Below are positions 58,046-64,000 of a DNA stretch of 64,000 nucleotides, piece by piece; position 1 is the first letter of the stretch; each line of letters begins with the position of its first letter. The translations under genes and the position numbers were made by a program. The stretch lies in assembly GCA_946405625.1 (NCBI GenBank), contig CAMJHQ010000011.1, forward strand, positions 1 to 64,000, in the 5' to 3' direction. The notes under the pieces are model-generated. The model searched no databases and was not told where the DNA came from. It saw nothing but the letters and a program-made list of their open reading frames with translations. Source of the stretch: an uncultured Lachnospiraceae bacterium (GTDB lineage Bacteria > Bacillota > Clostridia > Lachnospirales > Lachnospiraceae).

Positions 58046-58903
58046 TTATTTCAGATATTCCTCGATTGCAGTTTTCCAATCTGCGAACTCGTAGCCGAGG
58101 CGATCACGGAATGCCTTGTTATCGAGTACTGAATATGCCGGTCTCTCGGCCGGAGTCGGATACATATCTGTAGTGATATGATTAACCTTTGTATTCTTCT
58201 TTGCAATCAGGAAGATTGCCTCTGTGAAGTCTGCCCATGAGCACTTTCCTTCACATGTTCCGTGATAGATACCATATTCCTCTGTCGGAACAAGTACCTT
58301 GATAGCACGTGCAAGCTCGATTGTGCTTGTCGGTGAACCGATCTGATCGCATACTACAGAAACTTCATCATGCGTTTCTGCAAGGCTGAGCATTGTCTTT
58401 ACAAAATTCTTTCCGTCACCGTAAAGCCATGCAGTTCTGACAATGAAATACTTGTCTGCATTCTGCATTACGAATTCCTCTCCTGCATACTTGGTTCTGC
58501 CGTATGCGCCGAGCGGCTTCGGTGTATCTGTTTCTACATAAGGAACGGTATTGGTTCCGTCAAATACATAATCTGTTGAGACATGTACAAGCTTAATATC
58601 CGCTTCCTTGGAAACAATTGCCAGATTCTTTGGGCCGATTGCATTTATACGATATGCTGTATCCTCATCAGACTCTGCTGCATTTACATTTGTATAAGCA
58701 GCGCAGTTGATAATTACATCCGGTTTCTCATCGGCTACTATCTTACGAACTGCGTCCAGATCAGTAATATCTATACTTATTGCACCCTCTACTCCAAAAT
58801 CGGAGTTTATGAGCTGAATCTCTCCTGATGCAATTTCATCCTTATATACCTCATTTATCGCACGACCAAGCTGTCCATTACAACCCGTTACAAGTATCTT
58901 CAT
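58046..58903 (-). CDS. rfbD: dTDP-4-dehydrorhamnose reductase
   Basis: 285 residues from the ATG at 58903, ten bases after GGAGG. Reduces dTDP-4-keto-rhamnose, the last step to dTDP-rhamnose. NAD(P) motif VTGCNGQLGRAI, catalytic STDYVFDG (Thr) and YGRTKYAGE (Tyr-x3-Lys). Follows the sugar-phosphate transferase gene by 19 bases, which fits rhamnose-containing polysaccharide synthesis. The other rfbABC genes are not in the window. Strong call. Confidence 0.96.
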   Translation of the reverse strand: MKILVTGCNGQLGRAINEVYKDEIASGEIQLINSDFGVEGAISIDITDLDAVRKIVADEKPDVIINCAAYTNVNAAESDEDTAYRINAIGPKNLAIVSKEADIKLVHVSTDYVFDGTNTVPYVETDTPKPLGAYGRTKYAGEEFVMQNADKYFIVRTAWLYGDGKNFVKTMLSLAETHDEVSVVCDQIGSPTSTIELARAIKVLVPTEEYGIYHGTCEGKCSWADFTEAIFLIAKKNTKVNHITTDMYPTPAERPAYSVLDNKAFRDRLGYEFADWKTAIEEYLK

Positions 58904-58922
58904 ACGGTTGCTTCCTCCCTCT

Positions 58923-60317
58923 CTATTTATCATATCTTAATCCGAGTGAATCATAATATTTATCCAACTTCTCTTCCGTCTCATCACTGAAGGCTTCTGT
59001 AGAATCCTTCTTGAAAAGAACTATGAGAGTCTGGAAAATAAGCTTGAAGTCCATCCACGGACTGTATTCCTCTATATACATAAGGTCAAGCACCAGCTTA
59101 TCCCTCGGAGATGTATTATACTTTCCGGCAATCTGGGCATAACCCGTAATTCCGGCCTTAACACGAAGTCTGTACTCAAACTCCGGAAGCTCATTTGTAT
59201 AATTAAATACATTAGCAAGCATTTCAGGACGAGGTCCTACAACAGACATATCGCCCTTAATAACATTTATGAACTGCGGAATCTCATCAACTCTGAATCT
59301 TCTCAGAATCTTTCCGACAGGTGTAATTCTGTCATCGTCAACCACCTGAAGGTAATTATCTACATTTTCCTTCATGGTTCTCAGCTTATAAACCGTAAAG
59401 ATCTTTCCTCCACGAGTTGCTCTATTCTGCTTAAAGAAAATATCTCCTCCGTCATAAACCTTTACGGCGATTGCGGAAATAAGCAGTATCGGCGAAGTAA
59501 TGATCAGCGCAAGACTTGCTATAAAAAGATCGATTATTCTCTTGAAGAATCTCTGCTCAGTCTTAAGACCTATAGATGAAAGCTGAAGCAGCGACATATC
59601 ATCAAGAAGAACATGATTTGAATGAAGCTCAACCACATCAGCCATCATAGGATTGATGTATACATTTTTCATATTCTGATAGCAGTACTCAACTATCTCG
59701 GTACGTTCCTTTACAGGAACATCATAGATAAATATCGTATCATACTTAGGAATAACTTCCTTCAGCTTCTCATTCTGATAAGACATATTACAGCAGATTT
59801 TATACTGAAGTCTGTACTTCTTGATGCTTCTTGTAATCTCTCTGAGAGACTGCCTTGAAGACGTAACGATAAGAACCCTTTCGGGATCGCATATCTTAAA
59901 GTACAGCCAGTTTCCGAAATATGTCATAAATGCAATGATTATAATCTGCAATACAACAATGATCGGAATCAGCCACGGCTGCTCTACTATAAAATGGTCA
60001 TTCAGTTTTTCGTTTGTGTTCATGATGGAAAGCATCAAAAGACCTACCAGGTCAGTAAAGACCGCGGCAAGCGAAAGTGAAATTATGATAGGTTTACTCT
60101 TTCTCTTTCCGATGTCATATCCTCCGTAAATCTTTAAAAACAGGTAACCCGAAATAAAGTAACTGACCATAGTTACCATAGATGTACGGCTGAGTCCCAA
60201 CAGCTGCCAGTTCTTAATGGCATATATGCGGTAGAACACCCAGAAAACGAGTAAATATACAATTATCTTAAAAAGAAAAACGATAATGCCTTCGCATTGT
60301 CGTAATATTTTTTTCAT
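58923..60317 (-). CDS. Polyprenyl-phosphate sugar phosphotransferase (initiating glycosyltransferase)
   Basis: 464 residues. Four N-terminal membrane helices, a Rossmann-like central domain (about 150-250), a fifth helix, then the C-terminal catalytic domain with FFKQNRATRGGKIFTVYKLR, RRFRVDEIPQFINVI and GDMSVVGPRPEM. This is the WbaP/CpsE/EpsL class that moves a sugar phosphate onto undecaprenyl phosphate to start capsule or exopolysaccharide repeats. It heads the operon with rfbD, from a strong promoter at 60354-60382. Sugar specificity unknown. Strong family call. Confidence 0.95.
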   Translation of the reverse strand: MKKILRQCEGIIVFLFKIIVYLLVFWVFYRIYAIKNWQLLGLSRTSMVTMVSYFISGYLFLKIYGGYDIGKRKSKPIIISLSLAAVFTDLVGLLMLSIMNTNEKLNDHFIVEQPWLIPIIVVLQIIIIAFMTYFGNWLYFKICDPERVLIVTSSRQSLREITRSIKKYRLQYKICCNMSYQNEKLKEVIPKYDTIFIYDVPVKERTEIVEYCYQNMKNVYINPMMADVVELHSNHVLLDDMSLLQLSSIGLKTEQRFFKRIIDLFIASLALIITSPILLISAIAVKVYDGGDIFFKQNRATRGGKIFTVYKLRTMKENVDNYLQVVDDDRITPVGKILRRFRVDEIPQFINVIKGDMSVVGPRPEMLANVFNYTNELPEFEYRLRVKAGITGYAQIAGKYNTSPRDKLVLDLMYIEEYSPWMDFKLIFQTLIVLFKKDSTEAFSDETEEKLDKYYDSLGLRYDK

Positions 60318-60353
60318 TTAAAATGCCCTCTCAGACAACGCATAGATACTGGA

Positions 60354-60382
60354 ATTATATTAAAAAACAAAATATTTTTCAA
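60354..60382 (-). promoter_or_regulatory. Promoter of the sugar-phosphate transferase operon
   Basis: Minus strand TTGAAA (60377-60382), 17-base spacer, TATAAT (60354-60359), 37 bases before the ATG. Confidence 0.75.
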
Positions 60383-60431
60383 GTACGGCTGATTCAGGGC
60401 TATTTTACGGCATATCCGGCAGTTACATATG

Positions 60432-61607
60432 TTACTGTTCACCATCAACCTCACTATATACGCCTCTCATGATCTCGTTGGCGATATGATAATCATAATC
60501 TGCGGCACGCCTGATATTCTCTTCGCCGACCTTACGGCTCCATTCAGGATTATCAGCCAGATATGCTATTCCTTCCGCAAATCCGGAAACATCATTCGGA
60601 CGGTAGCTGAAACCGGTCTCTCCATTTATCGAATAATCATTTATTCCGTTTATGTTGGATGTCAGGATCGGTAGTCCCGCTGCCATCGCCTCAATTCCGG
60701 CAAGCCCGAGACCTTCCCTGTTGGAAGGAAATGCAACCGCATCCGCCGCTGCATAAAGATCCGGAGCATCCTCCCTGAATCCGAGAAGTGAAACTCTGTC
60801 CTCAAGACCAAGTTCCTCTATCAGCTTTTTCAGATGTTCTTCTTCATTATCCTTGCCCTTTCCCTTACCGGCAATGAAATATTTAATATCAGGTCTGCCC
60901 AGCTCATTAACAGCCTTAACAATAACCTCATGGTTCTTTCTTCCCGAAAGCTCACCGACGGAAAGCAGCATAAAGTCTTTATCACTGAGTCCGAGAGTCT
61001 CTCTCATCTTCTGTCTGTTACTTCTGTGTTTCTTGAATTCCTCTGTATCGATACCGATTCCCGGAACATATACAACCTTCTTTGCACGGAATTTCTTCAG
61101 AACCCTGTTATAATCCTCATGATTTATAAGGATCATGACATCGGTATATCTGCTCAGGAACTTTTCAACCGGATAATACAGAATCCAGTTAATAAGCGGT
61201 GCACCTTTAAAGAAATGCAGCCCATGTGCAGTATAAAGAACTCTTGTTCCCGTTTTCCTGCCTGCAAGTCTGCCGATCACCGAGCCGATAGGAGTATGGC
61301 AATGTATAAATTCATAATTCTCTTCTCTGATAAGTTTGATGACCTTTTTCAGAGCAACGAAATTATTTATGATATCATACACTTTTCTGGTGGACGGGAT
61401 CTGAAAACATCGTCCGCCATGATCCTTGGTCCAATGATAGAACTCCCTTACAGCCTCATCAGAGATAGGATTTCCCTTTCGGAAATTTCCGGCAACATGA
61501 ACCTCATATCCCATTTCTTCAAGGATGAGAATATTATTTCTGTTAAACTGCGCTGACATAGCTGCCGTCGTGGCAAGCATCAGCACCTTTTTCTTCTTCT
61601 CCATCAT
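60432..61607 (-). CDS. Glycosyltransferase family 4 (EpsD-like)
   Basis: 391 residues, two Rossmann lobes (GT-B). LATTAAMSAQFNRNN near the N-terminus, HCHTPIGSVIGRLAG in the acceptor lobe, then VGELSGRKNHEVIVKA and the nucleotide-sugar motif AFPSNREGLGLAGIEAMAAG. Adds a sugar to a lipid-linked polysaccharide intermediate at the inner membrane face. Its start overlaps the end of the GT2 gene by four bases, so they are coupled. Sugar unknown. Confidence 0.94.
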   Translation of the reverse strand: MMEKKKKVLMLATTAAMSAQFNRNNILILEEMGYEVHVAGNFRKGNPISDEAVREFYHWTKDHGGRCFQIPSTRKVYDIINNFVALKKVIKLIREENYEFIHCHTPIGSVIGRLAGRKTGTRVLYTAHGLHFFKGAPLINWILYYPVEKFLSRYTDVMILINHEDYNRVLKKFRAKKVVYVPGIGIDTEEFKKHRSNRQKMRETLGLSDKDFMLLSVGELSGRKNHEVIVKAVNELGRPDIKYFIAGKGKGKDNEEEHLKKLIEELGLEDRVSLLGFREDAPDLYAAADAVAFPSNREGLGLAGIEAMAAGLPILTSNINGINDYSINGETGFSYRPNDVSGFAEGIAYLADNPEWSRKVGEENIRRAADYDYHIANEIMRGVYSEVDGEQ

Positions 61608-62485
61608 CTTCCTCGTACAGTTAATTTCTTTCCGTCCTTCTTGCCGTCACGAACGCCCTTAAGAACAGCCTTCACCTTTGCCGCCTTATCATCCTCGAAA
61701 CATATGATAAGGATAAGTGCTTTTACGACTCCCGCTGCATTTCTGAGTCCGAATCTTCCATTATATTTATATTCACAATAAATTCTGTTTCTTGTTATAT
61801 AATACTTTCTGTCAGCATTATGATTCATGACCTCGGTCTTCTTCACCAGAAGCCTTCTCATCTCAGTCTTTCCGAGCTCGTGCTCCATAACAAGATTATT
61901 CTTCTGAATGATCCTGTAATGTTCCTTCCTGAGTCTAATACAGAAATCAAAATCCACGAAATCCATAAAAAGATATTCATCATATCCGCCGACAGCAAAC
62001 CACGCATCCACACTTACGAGACTTCCCGATGTTATACAGCTTTCCAGAAGCTGAAAGCGCTTCTTCAGCTTATCGCGTCTTTCTCCTTTGTTGGAAATGT
62101 ACCGTCCCGTATTGATATCTTTTATTCTCGGACATACTATTCCGATATCTTTATATCCGGTTCCTTCATAGAGTTCATCAACCATTTTTCCGGAAACCAT
62201 TGAATCATCATCAAGGAGCAGCACCCAGTTAAAGTCATCTTCATCGGCCGCAGACATTATCTGGTTAAGCGCCGCTGCTATACCCTTATTGCTGTCATTC
62301 TCTATCAGGGCAACGCTTCTTCTTCCGATTTCTTCACACAGATCCTGTATTTCAGATATATTATCTGATGCATTATCAACGATATAGATACGCCCTACTC
62401 TGTCTTCCAGCTGTTCAATCTTATCTTTTATCTTTTCCAAATCGGGATTATATGTGACAATCCCTGCTGCAATCTCTGAAATCAT
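61604..62485 (-). CDS. Glycosyltransferase family 2 (rhamnosyltransferase-like)
   Basis: 293 residues. GT-A fold: AAGIVTYNPDLEKIKDKIEQ and YIVDNASDN at the N-terminus, DXD-type LLLDDDSMV, then WFAVGGYDEYLFMDFVDFDFC, a pattern usual in rhamnosyl or galactosyltransferases of the WbbL type. The end is basic. Transfers a sugar in the same polysaccharide path. GGAGG lies 11 bases before the ATG. Confidence 0.92.
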   Translation of the reverse strand: MISEIAAGIVTYNPDLEKIKDKIEQLEDRVGRIYIVDNASDNISEIQDLCEEIGRRSVALIENDSNKGIAAALNQIMSAADEDDFNWVLLLDDDSMVSGKMVDELYEGTGYKDIGIVCPRIKDINTGRYISNKGERRDKLKKRFQLLESCITSGSLVSVDAWFAVGGYDEYLFMDFVDFDFCIRLRKEHYRIIQKNNLVMEHELGKTEMRRLLVKKTEVMNHNADRKYYITRNRIYCEYKYNGRFGLRNAAGVVKALILIICFEDDKAAKVKAVLKGVRDGKKDGKKLTVRGR

Positions 62486-62502
62486 TAATACAGCATCCTC
62501 CG

Positions 62503-63420
62503 CTAATAATTCCCAAGAATTATCTTGATCTTAGTTTCTAAATCTCCGAGTCTGACTCCTGACCTCATACGTTTGTCGGTAAGCAGTTTCATGCGTCCTC
62601 CCTTCTTATATCCGGCAACCGTCGTCAGAAACTCTTTCGCTTCGGGATTCATTTCCTCATCAAGCAGCTTAAGTGAAGCACGCGCAACACTGCTTTGAAC
62701 GCCTCTTCTTCCGAACACGAGATCTGCTTCAACACGTACTCTCTGCATTACGCCGTTACCGCCGCTCGTCGCACTCCTGCTGGTCCTTCTATGATAAATG
62801 TAAGCATTACCGTCCACAAGCAGTTTTCCGCAGCTGAGCGCCACACTTCCCAAAATAAAATCATGATCGGGAACCGCTCCCTCCGGAAATCTAATACCGG
62901 CAAATCTGCTTGAAAGTTCAAGACACTTAGGTGTAAAGCAATAAGTACATCCGGCTATCCTTGCACGCGAATAGAAACCTTCTATACTTACCGGCATATC
63001 AGACACATCATGGATACCCGTCTGATTCAGATTTTCATCCGTAACTATATCACTCGAAGCATATAATACGACTTCGTCAGCCGAACCCGATTCTTCGATC
63101 ATTTCAACTGCTTTGGCAAGCTTTTCCGGCATCCAGTGATCATCCTGATCGGAAAAGGCATAGAAATCCGCAGGCTCCGCATAACTTAAGAGTTTTGTAA
63201 AGCTCCTCTTGTAGCCCACATTTTTTCCTCTGCAGAGTCTGATCCTATCGGGATATTCCCTCATCAATTCTTTAATTATCCTTATTGTTCCGTCCTCGGA
63301 ACCGTCATCCCTTATGGTAAGTGTTGTAAAAACATTTTCCTGAAGCATGATTGAAACAATCTGCTCACGAAGATATTTCTCGCCATTATAGGTTGACATA
63401 AGTACATTTATCTTATACAT
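62503..63420 (-). CDS. Glycosyltransferase family 2
   Basis: 305 residues. GT-A fold with VLMSTYNGEKYLREQIVSI, RDDGSEDGT, AFSDQDDHWMPEKL (the DQDD metal motif), and a C-terminal half rich in Arg. It resembles the alpha-rhamnosyl/galactosyl GT2 enzymes of capsule clusters. AGAGGATGGATT precedes the ATG. Part of the same gene run as the two other glycosyltransferases, 17 bases from each neighbour. Confidence 0.95.
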   Translation of the reverse strand: MYKINVLMSTYNGEKYLREQIVSIMLQENVFTTLTIRDDGSEDGTIRIIKELMREYPDRIRLCRGKNVGYKRSFTKLLSYAEPADFYAFSDQDDHWMPEKLAKAVEMIEESGSADEVVLYASSDIVTDENLNQTGIHDVSDMPVSIEGFYSRARIAGCTYCFTPKCLELSSRFAGIRFPEGAVPDHDFILGSVALSCGKLLVDGNAYIYHRRTSRSATSGGNGVMQRVRVEADLVFGRRGVQSSVARASLKLLDEEMNPEAKEFLTTVAGYKKGGRMKLLTDKRMRSGVRLGDLETKIKIILGNY

Positions 63421-63436
63421 AATCCATCCTCTTGGA

Positions 63437-64000
63437 TTAATTCTTCAGCGCACTTTTATCCTTTAGCATAATGGATATCGCCTTGCGGATGTTATATACT
63501 CTGGTAGTCTTATAGCTTCCGCCGTATTCTCCGTCAAGAGTCCAAGGCACTTCTTCCTTACATTTAATAGCAACCTTGGCCGCCTTTCTGAAGACGATCA
63601 GCTCATCATCCAGCTTTTCAGTAAGCAGGCAGTTTACTATCCTCTGAAGCTGAAGTGGATTTTGCGGAGTCCTTATCAGCACTGTCTCAAAGAGTCCGTC
63701 TGCAAATTTCATATGTCTGGATACGAAATTCTTAAAGCCGCCAACCGAAAGTGAATTCGTGATCTGTCCGTAAATGAAATCACCTTCAACTATCTCTCCG
63801 TCAAACCACGCTCTCATATGATAAGGACGAAGCTTTGCGAGAGCTCCGAGTCCTTCTATTATATATGCGGCATGTCCGAGTGCATTTTTCAGATTCTGTG
63901 GAGTCGAATATGTTATATCTGTAAACGCTCCGAACGCAGCTACATAAATGAAGAATTCCTTCTCAAGCTTTCCGACATCTACGTGACAGATAGTTCCGTT
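63437..64000 (-). CDS. Diacylglycerol/lipid kinase family protein (5' end outside window)
   Basis: At least 187 residues are visible, with the frame open at the right edge, so the start is missing. The visible piece begins NGTICHVDVGKLEKEFFIYV and continues VAAFGAFTDITYSTPQNLKN, then VPWTLDGEYGG near the end: the YegS/DagK beta-sandwich domain with the conserved DGE. These kinases phosphorylate diacylglycerol or related lipids. A glycosyltransferase gene follows by 16 bases. Family call good. Confidence 0.88.
   Translation of the reverse strand, partial: NGTICHVDVGKLEKEFFIYVAAFGAFTDITYSTPQNLKNALGHAAYIIEGLGALAKLRPYHMRAWFDGEIVEGDFIYGQITNSLSVGGFKNFVSRHMKFADGLFETVLIRTPQNPLQLQRIVNCLLTEKLDDELIVFRKAAKVAIKCKEEVPWTLDGEYGGSYKTTRVYNIRKAISIMLKDKSALKN

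Overview
The window looks like chromosomal DNA of a low-GC Gram-positive anaerobe of the Clostridia, most likely a Lachnospiraceae member (Butyrivibrio/Roseburia/Eubacterium type). This is inferred from the gene families: a DUF4428 protein, DUF4250 next to a FeoA-FeoB fusion, DUF3021/LytTR, a split purine end-pathway (stand-alone AICAR transformylase plus a PurO-type IMP cyclohydrolase), a sodium-pumping type ABC set, many TTG/GTG starts with strong Shine-Dalgarno sites, and many lipoproteins. Gene orientation is very biased: all recognised genes lie on the minus strand except two small paralogues at 49.2-50.3 kb. No rRNA, tRNA, transposase, phage gene or CRISPR array was seen.

Layout, left to right (transcription runs right to left). 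0-7.3 kb: end of a DUF4428 gene, a structured repeat element, then an apparent operon mnmA - citrate synthase - small YGPP-repeat lipoprotein - two membrane histidine-kinase-like proteins - LuxR-type response regulator. 7.5-13.2 kb: cardiolipin synthase, a cysteine-cluster protein, a Bax-inhibitor-1 protein and the last two steps of IMP synthesis. 13.5-19 kb: an LppM-like lipoprotein with a glutamine-rich repeat tail, adenosine deaminase, a sensor-like membrane protein, RlmD and a CarD-type regulator. 19-27.9 kb: an NSS symporter, a ZnuCB-type metal importer with an OB-like lipoprotein, a NatA/NatB-type ABC exporter and an XRE regulator with its membrane partner. 27.9-28.8 kb is a gene-poor stretch filled with tandem repeats. 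28.8-38.9 kb: a Ca2+/cation antiporter under a yybP-ykoY (Mn2+) riboswitch, phosphoglycerate mutase, FeoAB with DUF4250, and a MacB/FtsX-type ABC transporter preceded by a second yybP-ykoY-like riboswitch. 39-48.9 kb: LytTR/DUF3021, small membrane proteins, two GNAT acetyltransferases, a methyltransferase, a free-standing 33-residue peptide gene, a run of envelope proteins and YlmH. 49-56 kb: two DUF3592 paralogues, a lipoprotein barnase with its barstar, a membrane MutS-like ATPase, and a MATE exporter. 56.5-64 kb: purB and a polysaccharide cluster (rfbD, sugar-phosphate transferase, three glycosyltransferases) ending in a lipid kinase cut by the window edge.

Functionally this is mostly a core chromosome. 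Recurrent themes are metal homeostasis (two Mn-type riboswitches, Zn-type importer, FeoAB), envelope sensing and lipoproteins, purine metabolism and surface polysaccharide. The most notable non-coding features are the riboswitch in front of an ABC transporter, the isolated peptide transcription unit, a three-way-junction repeat element, and repeated cases where the 3' end of a gene has been copied in tandem just after its stop codon.
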